The notes beneath the pieces were generated by a model. That model was not told the origin of the DNA, did not search any database, and was given only the letters and a program-made list of their open reading frames with translations. From Pseudomonas sp. RSB 5.4 (GTDB lineage: Bacteria > Pseudomonadota > Gammaproteobacteria > Pseudomonadales > Pseudomonadaceae), in contig NZ_CP146986.1 in NCBI RefSeq assembly GCF_037126175.1, positions 6,138,501-6,202,500 on the forward strand: DNA of 64,000 nucleotides. Reading direction: 5' to 3'. Position numbers and translations under genes: made by a program. The first letter of the stretch is position 1, and each line of letters starts with the position of its first letter. Positions 26,216-34,338 of the stretch are shown here, piece after piece.

Positions 26216-27154
26216 ATGACCTTTTCGTTAGCCGCCAAGGTGTTGGTGTTGCTGCTGTTTGTGGGCAGCATCCTCTATGTGCATTTGCGCGGCAAGGCGC
26301 GTCTGCCGGTACTGCGTCAGTTCGTCAATCACTCGGCGCTGTTCGCTCCGTACAACGCCTTGATGTACCTGTTCTCCGGCGTTCCGTCCAAACCCTATCT
26401 GGATCGCAGCAAGTTCCCGGAACTTGACGTGCTGCGCGATAACTGGGAAACCATTCGCGACGAGGCCATGCACCTGTTCGACGAGGGCTATATCCGCGCC
26501 GCCGAGAAGAACAATGACGCCGGTTTCGGCTCGTTCTTCAAGAAGGGCTGGAAACGTTTCTACCTCAAGTGGTACGACAAACCGCTGCCATCGGCCGAGA
26601 CCCTGTGCCCGAAAACCGTGGCGCTGGTCAGTGCGATCCCTAACGTCAAAGGCGCGATGTTCGCGCTGTTGCCGGGTGGCAGCCACCTGAACCCGCACCG
26701 CGATCCGTTTGCCGGTTCCCTGCGCTATCACCTGGGCCTGTCGACGCCGAACTCCGACGACTGCCGGATCTTCGTTGACGGTCAGGTCTACGCCTGGCGC
26801 GACGGTGAAGACGTGATGTTCGACGAGACCTACGTGCACTGGGTCAAGAACGAAACCGATCAGACCCGCGTCATCCTGTTCTGTGACGTTGAACGACCAC
26901 TGAGCAACCGCCTGATGACTCGCATCAACCGCGCCATCAGCGCCTGGCTGGGGCGTGCCACCGCCCCGCAGAACCTTGACGACGAACGTGTCGGCGGAAT
27001 CAACCAGGCTTACGCCTGGAGCAAGAACTTCAGCGACCGGTTCAGCGGTGTGGTCAAACAGTGGAAGCGCCGCAATCCCAAGGCCTACCGCGTCCTGCGC
27101 CCGGTGCTGGCAGTGGTGGTGTTGACGTTGCTGGGGTATTGGCTGTTTGGTTGA
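26216..27154 (+). CDS. lpxO: Lipid A 2-hydroxylase LpxO-like dioxygenase
   Basis: 312 aa Fe(II)/2-oxoglutarate dioxygenase of the aspartyl/asparaginyl beta-hydroxylase family. The iron ligands appear in HLNPHRDPF and in YVHWVKNETD; the substrate-site segment YHLGLSTPN follows the first. Hydrophobic segments at both ends (about 5-22 and 293-311) anchor it in the inner membrane, as for LpxO, which 2-hydroxylates a lipid A acyl chain. ATG at 26216 has CAAGGAG 6 bp upstream. A rho-independent terminator follows. Confidence 0.87.
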   Translation: MTFSLAAKVLVLLLFVGSILYVHLRGKARLPVLRQFVNHSALFAPYNALMYLFSGVPSKPYLDRSKFPELDVLRDNWETIRDEAMHLFDEGYIRAAEKNNDAGFGSFFKKGWKRFYLKWYDKPLPSAETLCPKTVALVSAIPNVKGAMFALLPGGSHLNPHRDPFAGSLRYHLGLSTPNSDDCRIFVDGQVYAWRDGEDVMFDETYVHWVKNETDQTRVILFCDVERPLSNRLMTRINRAISAWLGRATAPQNLDDERVGGINQAYAWSKNFSDRFSGVVKQWKRRNPKAYRVLRPVLAVVVLTLLGYWLFG

Positions 27155-27171
27155 GGCTGGATGTTGAAATG

Positions 27172-27200
27172 AAAAAACCGCTCCTTGTGAGCGGTTTTTT
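27172..27200 (+). terminator. Rho-independent terminator after lpxO
   Basis: AAAAAACCGCTC-CTTGT-GAGCGGTTTTTT, a 6-bp GC stem extended by A/T pairs and ending in a T run. The A run on the other side makes it potentially bidirectional, also serving the minus-strand small ORF that ends at 27213. Confidence 0.9.
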
Positions 27201-27212
27201 ATTGTCTGTGAG

Positions 27213-27371
27213 TCAGCGGCGCCCGGCGAGAACGTTGGGTTCGTCTTCAATGCCTGTAATCAGTAACTGCAGAAAGCGCTGCTGATTGGCTGAAAGCCCG
27301 GATGACACAATCTTTTCTTCTGTTTTGATTGATCTTTTCTTAGCGGGGGATTTCTTGACTGATTTGCGCAT
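27213..27371 (-). CDS. Small lysine-rich protein of unknown function
   Basis: 52 aa beginning MRKSVKKSPAKKRSIKTEEK, strongly basic, then a helical part (LSANQQRFLQLLITGIEDE). ATG at 27371 is preceded by an excellent GAGGGAGG site, so I prefer it to the GTG at 27410 that would overlap the upstream gene's stop. It follows the GNAT-like gene by 35 bp and is followed by the lpxO terminator on the opposite side. The DNA is A+T-rich compared with its neighbours. No family recognised. Confidence 0.6.
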   Translation of the reverse strand: MRKSVKKSPAKKRSIKTEEKIVSSGLSANQQRFLQLLITGIEDEPNVLAGRR

Positions 27372-27406
27372 GCTCCCTCCCTCATTGATCATTACTTGAG
27401 CTGTTT

Positions 27407-27934
27407 TCACGATACTTTACTCTCCACTGCGAGGACAAGACGACCTTCCAAATCAAATTTGAAGCCGAGCTTTGTATAAACAGGAATTGCCCCCTGCATC
27501 GGCTCCTGGACTTCAATGAACTTGCTGCCGATTATTTGGGCGAACTCATCGATGACCATCATCGCCAAGGTCCCGATACGATTTTTCAGCGGGTGAGAAT
27601 CTCCTGGTCGCCCTTCCAATCGTACGATTCGAATACGTTGGCGGCTTTTGTTCGGATTGACGAAACACAGTCCGCAGAGCTGTTCTTCGAACCAGATCGC
27701 GATATCCAGGGACAGGGGTTCTCGTGATTTCCATGCGGCAACCTCTCGCCAGCAAAAAAGTGGATTCTCCCAGAGCTCGAACGCGCTCAGTGCTATGGCG
27801 TCGATGGCTTCGAAACGTACTTTCGACAAGTCTTGCCGCGCTGGTAGCTGCAATAGAGCTTTGGCGATGCTTGCCTGTTTCCTGGCCTGCGACCTGTGCA
27901 ACTGATACCGCAAATTCGTCCGTTCCCTTGGCAT
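27407..27934 (-). CDS. GNAT-like N-acetyltransferase domain protein
   Basis: 175 aa. The C-terminal two thirds resemble the GNAT fold: motif A is degenerate (NRIGTLAMMVIDEFA in place of RGxGxG/A) and motif B is recognisable in EVQEPMQGAIPVYTKLGFKF. The N-terminal 60 residues are basic and helical. It may acetylate a small molecule, protein or aminoacyl-tRNA; the pairing with a small basic ORF and the A+T-rich DNA recall acetyltransferase toxin modules, but usual gene order and a DNA-binding antitoxin are not seen, so this is speculation. Confidence 0.62.
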   Translation of the reverse strand: MPRERTNLRYQLHRSQARKQASIAKALLQLPARQDLSKVRFEAIDAIALSAFELWENPLFCWREVAAWKSREPLSLDIAIWFEEQLCGLCFVNPNKSRQRIRIVRLEGRPGDSHPLKNRIGTLAMMVIDEFAQIIGSKFIEVQEPMQGAIPVYTKLGFKFDLEGRLVLAVESKVS

Positions 27935-28038
27935 GTGATTTCGAGCATTCCCTGTCTCCCCATCAATGGGCCTATCCGTTGCTCTTCAGCCTAATCACCT
28001 CGCGGCCAACTGTCCCTGCTGGCCCTTTGTCCAAATCA

Positions 28039-28068
28039 TTGCAATCCATGTCCCGCGCTGGTTATAGT
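28039..28068 (+). promoter_or_regulatory. Sigma-70-like promoter of the leader ORF/EamA unit
   Basis: TTGCAA (28039-28044), 17-nt spacer, TTATAG (28062-28067). The start of transcription would fall near 28074, immediately before the palindrome at 28077. Confidence 0.55.
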
Positions 28069-28076
28069 CGGCGCTC

Positions 28077-28094
28077 GTGAATCAGCTGATTCAC
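28077..28094. promoter_or_regulatory. Perfect 18-bp palindrome at the predicted transcript start
   Basis: GTGAATCAGCTGATTCAC reads the same on both strands. It lies a few bases downstream of the predicted transcription start and upstream of the small ORF, a good place for a repressor operator or a 5'-terminal hairpin. Confidence 0.6.
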
Positions 28095-28124
28095 GTTTCA
28101 AACCCTTCAAAAAGATCAGCCCCA

Positions 28125-28289
28125 ATGCCTGCATCCCTCATCAACGCGGTAGTCGATTCAGCGGTCAACGCTGGCGTCGTGCCGTGCGGGAATCAGCAGC
28201 CAGGGCAGATCAGTCATTATCCTCCACCTGTCAGTAGCACGCCGGTGTGCGCCGTCGTATCACCGCCGGGCGTTGGCGTTTCGGGCTGA
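28125..28289 (+). CDS. Proline-rich 54-codon leader ORF before EamA transporter
   Basis: 54 aa: an N-terminal MPASLINAVVDSAVNAGVV part, then QISHYPPPVSSTPVCAVV and PPGVGVSG. The PPP run and a second PP are classical ribosome-pausing sequences. It lies between a promoter/palindrome and the EamA gene, 94 bp before the latter, with a small TCAGC-TTCG-GCTGA hairpin in the gap. It could be a regulatory leader peptide (attenuator) or simply a small protein; coding is supported by position and composition, not by a recognised family. Confidence 0.5.
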   Translation: MPASLINAVVDSAVNAGVVPCGNQQPGQISHYPPPVSSTPVCAVVSPPGVGVSG

Positions 28290-28383
28290 TCGGCAATCTT
28301 TGCTGACCCCTGCGCCCGCCAGAACAACTACTGAATTTCAGCTTCGGCTGAGTTGGCTATTGGCCTGACTACAGGTGGTATTC

Positions 28384-29247
28384 ATGTTTGTCCTTTCGAA
28401 AAAAACCGCGCTCGCGGCGACGTCCACGAGCCTGTTCGTTCTGCTGTGGAGCAGCGGAGCGATCTTCTCCAAATGGGGGCTGGCCCACGCTTCGCCTTTT
28501 GCCTTTCTGCTGATTCGCTTTGTGATCGCCCTGTGTGGGTTGCTGCTGTTGGCGCCGCTGCTCAAGTTGAAGCTGCCCAAGGGCGGTCGGCCGATGCTGT
28601 TTGCGATGGCTACGGGCGTGGTGTTGTTGGGGGCGTATCAGATTTTCTATCTGCTGGCGCTCAACACCAAAGTCACGCCGGGGGTGATGGCGACCCTCAT
28701 GGGCGTACAGCCGATCCTCACTGTGGTGTTGATGGAGCGCCAGCGCTCGGCGAGCCGGATGTTCGGCCTGGCGCTGGGGCTGGCCGGGCTGATCATGGTG
28801 GTTTATCAGGGGGTCGGGCTGGCGGGGATGTCCTGGGCAGGGATGCTGTTCGGCCTGCTGGCGCTGGCGAGCATGACCCTCGGCTCGATCATGCAGAAAC
28901 GCATCACCGACAATCCCCTCGGTACGCTGCCGGTGCAGTACCTGGCCGGGCTATTGTTGTGCGGGATCTTTGTGCCGTTTCAGCCGTTCCACTTTGAACA
29001 CAACGCAGGCTTCATCGTGCCGGTGTTGTGGATGGGGCTGGTGGTGTCGGTGCTGGCGACGCTGTTGCTTTATCGCCTGATCGCCCGCGGCAATCTGGTG
29101 AATGTCACCAGTCTGTTCTATCTGGTGCCAGCGGTGACGGCGGTGATGGACTACCTGATTTTCGGTAATCGTCTGGCGGCGTTGAGTGTGCTGGGGATGC
29201 TGTTGATCATTGTCGGTCTGGCGTTTGTGTTCCGTAAATCCGCTTGA
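28384..29247 (+). CDS. EamA/DMT-family transporter
   Basis: 287 aa with about ten membrane segments in two EamA repeats, the first starting LFVLLWSSGAIFSKWGLAHA and the second around LFGLLALASMTLGSIMQKR. Such inner-membrane carriers export amino acids or other metabolites. ATG at 28384 is preceded by AGGTGG (6 bp spacing). The upstream proline-rich ORF, promoter and palindrome suggest controlled expression. Substrate unknown. Confidence 0.86.
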   Translation: MFVLSKKTALAATSTSLFVLLWSSGAIFSKWGLAHASPFAFLLIRFVIALCGLLLLAPLLKLKLPKGGRPMLFAMATGVVLLGAYQIFYLLALNTKVTPGVMATLMGVQPILTVVLMERQRSASRMFGLALGLAGLIMVVYQGVGLAGMSWAGMLFGLLALASMTLGSIMQKRITDNPLGTLPVQYLAGLLLCGIFVPFQPFHFEHNAGFIVPVLWMGLVVSVLATLLLYRLIARGNLVNVTSLFYLVPAVTAVMDYLIFGNRLAALSVLGMLLIIVGLAFVFRKSA

Positions 29248-29293
29248 AAACCACAAGGCTGACCCAGGCATTTTCAGTGTCTGGGCCGGCCTC

Positions 29294-29359
29294 TTCACGA
29301 GCAAGCCCGCTCCCACAATTGGAATGCATTCCTCCTGTGGGAGCGGGCTTGCTCGCGAA
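29294..29359. repeat. REP palindrome, GTGGGAGCGGGCTTGCTCGC type
   Basis: Closely spaced inverted pair with GGAATGCATTCC between the units, almost the same architecture as the element at 20818. The left unit has one change (TTCACGAGC for TTCGCGAGC). Lies between two convergent EamA transporter genes. Confidence 0.92.
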
Positions 29360-29382
29360 GACTGACTTGTTAACGCGGCAAA

Positions 29383-30291
29383 TCAGCGGACGGCTACGGC
29401 AGCGGGCTTCACCACCGCAGGCTTCAACACCAACCACAACGCCAGCGCAATCAACACCCCGCCATAAACATGCGCCATCGACAATGGCTCATCCAGCAAC
29501 AGCGCCCCCCACAACACACCGAACGGCGGGATCATGAAGGTCACGGTCATCGACTTCACCGGGCCGATCGAACTCATCAGGCGGAAATAAATGATGTAGG
29601 CGAATGCGGTGCAACCCAGGCCCAGGCCCAGCAGCGACAGCCAGACACTCCAGCCACCCCAGCTCGCCGGGGGCTGCGTGATCACGCTGTAGCCGAACAA
29701 CGGCAACAGGAACAACGTCGCGCCGAGCATGCTGCCCACGGCCGAAAGCCGGCTGTCGAGGCCACCGGCATGATCCAGCCAGCGTCGCGTCAGGAACCCG
29801 GCAAAGCCGTAGCAGGTGGTGGCGAGCAGGCAGGCGAGGGCGCCCATCAGCAGTTGCAGATCGAATGCCACGGGACCGGCGCGGGTCAATACGCCGACGC
29901 CGAACAGACCGAGGAATACGCCGCCAAATTTGGCCGCGGTGAGCTTTTCACTGAAAAACAACGCGCCAATCAACACACCCATCAATGGCGTGGTGGCATT
30001 GAAAATGGCAGAGTAGCCGGCCGGCAATACTTGGGCCGCGACCGAGTACAGCGTCGCCGGAATCCCCGAGTTGATCACCCCCAGCAGCATCACCGTTTTC
30101 AGCTTGCCCTTGAAGTCCCAACTGATGCGCATCAGGCCGAGAATCACCAGCAGCCCCACAGCCGCAATCGACACGCGAAAGAACGCGGTGGGAATGGTGC
30201 CGATTACCGGGGCGATGATGCGCATGAACAGAAAGCTCGCACCCCAGATCGCTGCCAGCGACAACAAACGAAAGATATCGACAGGGCTCAC
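29383..30291 (-). CDS. EamA/DMT-family transporter
   Basis: 302 aa, about ten membrane segments. First repeat begins FRLLSLAAIWGASFLFMRII; second repeat around LMGALACLLATTCYGFAGF; the end shows the usual GVLWGALLLDEPLSMAHVYG motif. GTG at 30291 is preferred over GTG at 30300 because GGAAGGA then has a normal spacing of about 9 bp. It converges on the EamA gene at 28384; sequence similarity is only at family level, so they are not a recent duplicate. Substrate unknown. Confidence 0.84.
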   Translation of the reverse strand: MSPVDIFRLLSLAAIWGASFLFMRIIAPVIGTIPTAFFRVSIAAVGLLVILGLMRISWDFKGKLKTVMLLGVINSGIPATLYSVAAQVLPAGYSAIFNATTPLMGVLIGALFFSEKLTAAKFGGVFLGLFGVGVLTRAGPVAFDLQLLMGALACLLATTCYGFAGFLTRRWLDHAGGLDSRLSAVGSMLGATLFLLPLFGYSVITQPPASWGGWSVWLSLLGLGLGCTAFAYIIYFRLMSSIGPVKSMTVTFMIPPFGVLWGALLLDEPLSMAHVYGGVLIALALWLVLKPAVVKPAAVAVR

Positions 30292-30377
30292 GGTGGGCAC
30301 TCCTTCCTTGATGGGGACGAGAGTGTTGCCGAGCGCCCCGACGATGGCAACCGCTAATCGGGCATTTAATTTCGCAC

Positions 30378-32003
30378 TCAGAGCACGAAACGCGTCACCA
30401 GACCATTGAGGTCGATCGCCAGCCGTGACAGTTCCTGACTGGCGGCAGAGGTCTGGGTGGCGCCGGCGGCGGTCTGGGTCGAGAGGTCGCGGATGGTCAC
30501 CAGATTCTGGTCAACCTCACGCGCCACCAGCGCCTGTTGTTCGGCGGCACTGGCGATTACCAGGTTGCGCTGGTTGATCTGCGAAATCGACGCGGTGATT
30601 TTCTCCAGTGCCTGACCGGCACTGTTGGCCCGACGGAGTGTGTGGCTGGCTTGCTCGGCACTGCTTTGCAGCGCTCCGACGGTGGCACCGGTGCCTTGTT
30701 GGATACTGCTGATCATCAACTCGATTTCTTCGGTGGAGTTCTGCGTGCGTTGTGCCAGCGAGCGCACTTCATCGGCGACCACCGCAAAGCCGCGTCCGGC
30801 TTCACCGGCGCGCGCCGCTTCGATCGCAGCGTTGAGCGCCAGCAGGTTGGTCTGCCCGGCGATGCCGCGAATCACCTCCAGCACCTTGCTGATGTCCTGG
30901 GCCTGCGTGGCGAGGCCTTCGGCTTGCTCGGAGGCGCCGAGTACCGCGCCAACCAGTTCCTGAATCGAGCTGATGGTTTCGCTGACCTGCACATGTCCGT
31001 GCTTGCTGTCCTCGTTCGAGGCTTCGGAGGCCTCGGCACTGGACACCGCGTTGGCGGCGACTTCATCCACTGCCGTGCTCATCTCGGTGACGGCCGTGGC
31101 GGCCTGCTCGATCTGGTCGTTTTGCTGTTGCAGGCCACGAGTGCTCTGTTCCATCACCGAACTCATTTCCTCGGCGGCGGAAGCCAGTTGTTGCGCCGAT
31201 TCGCTGATGCCCCGGATGGTCGAGCGCAGATTGCCTTGCATCTCGGCGAGGGCCGAGAGCAACTGCGCCGCCTCATCGCGACCGTTGTCGGCGATCTGGC
31301 CGCTGAGGTCGCCGGCGGCAATTTTTTGCGCGACGTTCAGCGCCTGATTGATCGGTGTAGTGATGCTGCGGGTCAGCAGCCAGGCGAGCAGCAGGGTGGC
31401 GATCAGAGCGACAACGATGATCGTCGCGACAATCCACAGCGCTCGCTGGTACATCGCAGCCGCGGCCCGGGCGGCGGCTTCAGCGCCTTGCTGGTTAAGG
31501 CTGATCATCTGCTCCAGAGTCTTGTCGAGCACTTTGCCCTGCGGGGCCAGATCATTGTTCAGGCGGTTGTAGGCCTGTTCGTTTTGCCCAGCGTCAATCT
31601 GGCTGATGATCTGGTCGAGGATGCTCAGATATCGGGTGATGTCGGCGTTCAAACCGTCGAGCATCACGCGTTCCTGATCGCCGGCGAGTAAGGCTTCATG
31701 GCTTTTCAGGCGTTTGAGCAATTCTTCGCGCTGCACCTGGATCAGACCTTTGCTGCGCTCACGCACGGCCGGTTGGGTGCTGGTGATCAGGCGCAGAGAT
31801 TCGAGGCGGATGCTGGCGATATTCGCTGCGGCGTCATGAATGCTTTCGATACTCGGCATCCACGATTCTTCGATGACCGCGGCGCTTTCACGCAGGGTTT
31901 TCATTTGACCCAGGCCGAACAGGCCTACGATCACCAGCAGACCGGCCAGCACGGCAAAACTCAAACCAGCGCGCAAACCGATGCGCAGATTGCGGATAGA
32001 CAT
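30378..32003 (-). CDS. Methyl-accepting chemotaxis protein
   Basis: 540 aa. An N-terminal membrane segment (about 11-32), a four-helix-bundle periplasmic sensor (about 33-188), a second membrane segment (about 190-212, [20 protein letters not shown]), HAMP (about 213-265) and the long signalling coiled coil with the invariant hairpin tip [20 protein letters not shown]. It feeds a CheA/CheW pathway not in this window. No C-terminal CheR-binding pentapeptide is present. ATG at 32003 has AAGGAG upstream. The ligand is unknown; a GntR-type site lies about 100 bp upstream. Confidence 0.92.
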   Translation of the reverse strand: MSIRNLRIGLRAGLSFAVLAGLLVIVGLFGLGQMKTLRESAAVIEESWMPSIESIHDAAANIASIRLESLRLITSTQPAVRERSKGLIQVQREELLKRLKSHEALLAGDQERVMLDGLNADITRYLSILDQIISQIDAGQNEQAYNRLNNDLAPQGKVLDKTLEQMISLNQQGAEAAARAAAAMYQRALWIVATIIVVALIATLLLAWLLTRSITTPINQALNVAQKIAAGDLSGQIADNGRDEAAQLLSALAEMQGNLRSTIRGISESAQQLASAAEEMSSVMEQSTRGLQQQNDQIEQAATAVTEMSTAVDEVAANAVSSAEASEASNEDSKHGHVQVSETISSIQELVGAVLGASEQAEGLATQAQDISKVLEVIRGIAGQTNLLALNAAIEAARAGEAGRGFAVVADEVRSLAQRTQNSTEEIELMISSIQQGTGATVGALQSSAEQASHTLRRANSAGQALEKITASISQINQRNLVIASAAEQQALVAREVDQNLVTIRDLSTQTAAGATQTSAASQELSRLAIDLNGLVTRFVL

Positions 32004-32103
32004 CAAAGTGCTCCTTGATCTATGGGGGAGAAGTCGTCCTCGTGGGCCGAGGATCTTGTTGTGGGGCGGGTGCTGGCGGGCTGTATATCAAAGTGCCACT
32101 ATT

Positions 32104-32116
32104 TTGGTAAGACCAA
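32104..32116. promoter_or_regulatory. GntR/FadR-type operator-like site
   Basis: TTGGT-AAG-ACCAA, perfect 5-nt arms, fits the TNGTNNNACNA pattern of FadR-subfamily GntR operators. It lies 101 bp upstream of the chemoreceptor start in the 400-bp gap between mcp and aceK. Function inferred. Confidence 0.4.
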
Positions 32117-32254
32117 TCGGTACGCTGTCCTGCCCCGCAATTGCCAACAGGGGCAAAGCCGCAAGCCAGAGGCCTGACCTGGTGATTGGATCCGAAAGCC
32201 AGAGAATTCGCGGTCTGGCGCGGGAATGCCGAGCAGACCGAACGAGTGATTAAT

Positions 32255-32268
32255 TGACCGAACGGTCA
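32255..32268. promoter_or_regulatory. TetR-type operator-like dyad upstream of aceK
   Basis: TGACCG-AA-CGGTCA, perfect 6-nt arms, the form recognised by many TetR-family repressors. It lies 136 bp before the aceK start. The remainder of the 32004-32403 gap holds no gene that I can support; its long in-frame extension ahead of aceK is not protein-like. Confidence 0.4.
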
Positions 32269-32403
32269 TCTGAAAAAACTTTGATAAAAACTGTGTCGCT
32301 GTACAACGCTGACGCGCATTTGGCAGAAATTGCACTTCTCCTGCGCGTGCATCCGTGGCTAAGCTCAGGCACAGATTTCCACATGCACGCAGAGGTCTCA
32401 TCT

Positions 32404-34125
32404 ATGCCGCAGCAATGGCCAGCCGCCGACATCGCCCGCATGATCCTCGATGGCTTTGACGATTACCGCGAGCATTTCCGGCGGATTACCGACGGCGCCC
32501 GCGAGCGCTTCGAGCAGGCACGCTGGCAGGAGGCGCAGACCGCGTCGGCGGCGCGGATCAACCTCTACGAAGAAAAGGTCGGCGAAACCATCGCCCGCCT
32601 GCGCGAGTATTTCGACGACGAGACACTGATGAATGTCGGCAGTTGGCCGCTGGTGAAAAGCGCCTACATCAGCCTTATCGACCTGCGCTTCGACGATGAG
32701 CTGTCCGAGACCTGGTACAACTCGATCTTCTGCGGGCTGTTCAGCCATGACCTGATCAGCGATGGCTGCATGTTCATCCACACCACCCGGCCGAGCCTGC
32801 GCCGCGCCCGCGCTGCGCAAACCCGCACCTACAAGCCGCAAGGGCAGCTGTCGTCGATGCTCGCCAGCATTTTTGCCGACTATCGCTTCAGCGAGGATTA
32901 CGCCGATCTGCCCGGCGACCTGCAGCGCCTCGAAGCACAGTTGCGCGAGAACCTGCCGGACTGGGTGTGCAAGGATCCGGAGCTGAGCGTCGAGCTGTTC
33001 TCCTCGGTGCTGTACCGCAACAAGGGCGCGTATCTGGTCGGGCGCATCTACACCCGCGACGAGCAGTGGCCGCTGGTGATTCCATTGCTGCACCGTGAGG
33101 GTCGGGGGATTCAGATCGACGCGCTGATCACCGACGAAGCCGACGTGTCGATCATCTTCTCCTTCACCCGTTCCTATTTCATGGTCGATGTGCCGGTGCC
33201 GGCGGAGTTCATCGGCTTCCTGCGGCGCATCCTGCCGGGCAAGCACATCGCCGAGCTGTACACCTCGATCGGCTTCTACAAGCACGGCAAATCCGAGTTC
33301 TACCGAGCGCTGATCAATCATCTGGCCAACACCGACGACCAGTTCATCATGGCGCCGGGCGTGCGCGGCATGGTCATGAGCGTGTTTACCCTGCCGGGCT
33401 TCAACACCGTGTTCAAGATCATCAAGGACCGTTTCTCACCGTCGAAAAACGTCGACCGGGCGACGGTGATCGAGAAGTACCGACTGGTGAAAAGCGTCGA
33501 CCGGGTCGGGCGCATGGCCGATACCCAGGAGTTCGCCGATTTCCGTTTTCCGCTGAGCAAGTTTGATCCGGCCTGCCTGGAAGAACTGCTCGAGGTCGCG
33601 CCGTCGACGGTCTCGGTCGAAGGCGACACGGTGCTGATCCGCCACTGCTGGACCGAGCGCCGCATGACCCCGCTCAACCTTTACCTGGACAACGCCAACG
33701 AAGCTCAGGTGCGCGAGGCACTGGAGGATTACGGCCTGGCGATCAAGCAACTGGCGGCGGCCAACATCTTCCCCGGCGACATGCTGCTGAAGAACTTCGG
33801 CGTCACTCGTCACGGCCGGGTGGTGTTCTACGACTACGACGAAATCTGCTTCCTGACCGAAGCCAACTTCCGCCACATCCCCGCGCCACGTACCCCCGAG
33901 GACGAAATGGCTTCCGAGCCGTGGTACTCGATCGGGCCGCTGGATGTGTTCCCGGAAGAGTTTCCGCCGTTCCTGTTCGCCGATGCCGGACAGCGCAAAC
34001 TGTTCGATCAGTTGCATGGCGAGTTGTATAACGCGGATTACTGGAAGGGTTTGCAGGAGGCGATTCGGGCGGGGAAAGTCATCGATGTCTTCCCCTACCG
34101 CCGTAAAGGATTGGATAACGAATAA
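32404..34125 (+). CDS. aceK: Isocitrate dehydrogenase kinase/phosphatase
   Basis: 573 aa, full length. The ATP-binding loop region [21 protein letters not shown] and the catalytic area [29 protein letters not shown] are conserved. AceK phosphorylates isocitrate dehydrogenase to divert carbon to the glyoxylate bypass and reverses this by its phosphatase activity. The gene stands alone here, without aceA/aceB, as usual in Pseudomonas. ATG at 32404 gives [20 protein letters not shown]; the frame is open to 32254 but begins in the operator-like dyad. Confidence 0.94.
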   Translation: MPQQWPAADIARMILDGFDDYREHFRRITDGARERFEQARWQEAQTASAARINLYEEKVGETIARLREYFDDETLMNVGSWPLVKSAYISLIDLRFDDELSETWYNSIFCGLFSHDLISDGCMFIHTTRPSLRRARAAQTRTYKPQGQLSSMLASIFADYRFSEDYADLPGDLQRLEAQLRENLPDWVCKDPELSVELFSSVLYRNKGAYLVGRIYTRDEQWPLVIPLLHREGRGIQIDALITDEADVSIIFSFTRSYFMVDVPVPAEFIGFLRRILPGKHIAELYTSIGFYKHGKSEFYRALINHLANTDDQFIMAPGVRGMVMSVFTLPGFNTVFKIIKDRFSPSKNVDRATVIEKYRLVKSVDRVGRMADTQEFADFRFPLSKFDPACLEELLEVAPSTVSVEGDTVLIRHCWTERRMTPLNLYLDNANEAQVREALEDYGLAIKQLAAANIFPGDMLLKNFGVTRHGRVVFYDYDEICFLTEANFRHIPAPRTPEDEMASEPWYSIGPLDVFPEEFPPFLFADAGQRKLFDQLHGELYNADYWKGLQEAIRAGKVIDVFPYRRKGLDNE

Positions 34126-34144
34126 TCCCGGAGCATGACTAACT

Positions 34145-34276
34145 TGTGGCGAGGGAGCTTGCTCCCGCCGGGCTGCGAAGCGGCCCTGAAACCATCCACC
34201 GCGTCCTGTCAGTGACATCCCGACAACCGGATTACGGTTGCTGCGCAACCGAGCGGGAGCAAGCTCCCTCGCCACA
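34145..34276. repeat. REP palindrome, GTGGCGAGGGAGCTTGCTCC type
   Basis: Arms GTGGCGAGGGAGCTTGCTCC and the inverse, with inner GCTGCGAAGCGGCC and GTTGCTGCGCAACC segments, total about 132 nt. It fills most of the gap between aceK and hrpA. Same type as 40829 and the left arm at 39790. Confidence 0.92.
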
Positions 34277-34338
34277 GTAGGGGGCAAATCTGCGACAATC
34301 GCCCCCCTGCATAAACAGACGACCGAATTGCGTACCCG

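Noticed and set aside
28375..28997. Alternative plus-strand frames over the EamA gene
   Set aside because: Out-of-frame shadows; the EamA frame has the membrane-protein profile and ribosome site.
29294..30291. The two convergent EamA genes as a duplicated pair
   Set aside because: They share only family-level similarity in opposite orientation and differ in motifs, so no recent duplication is indicated.
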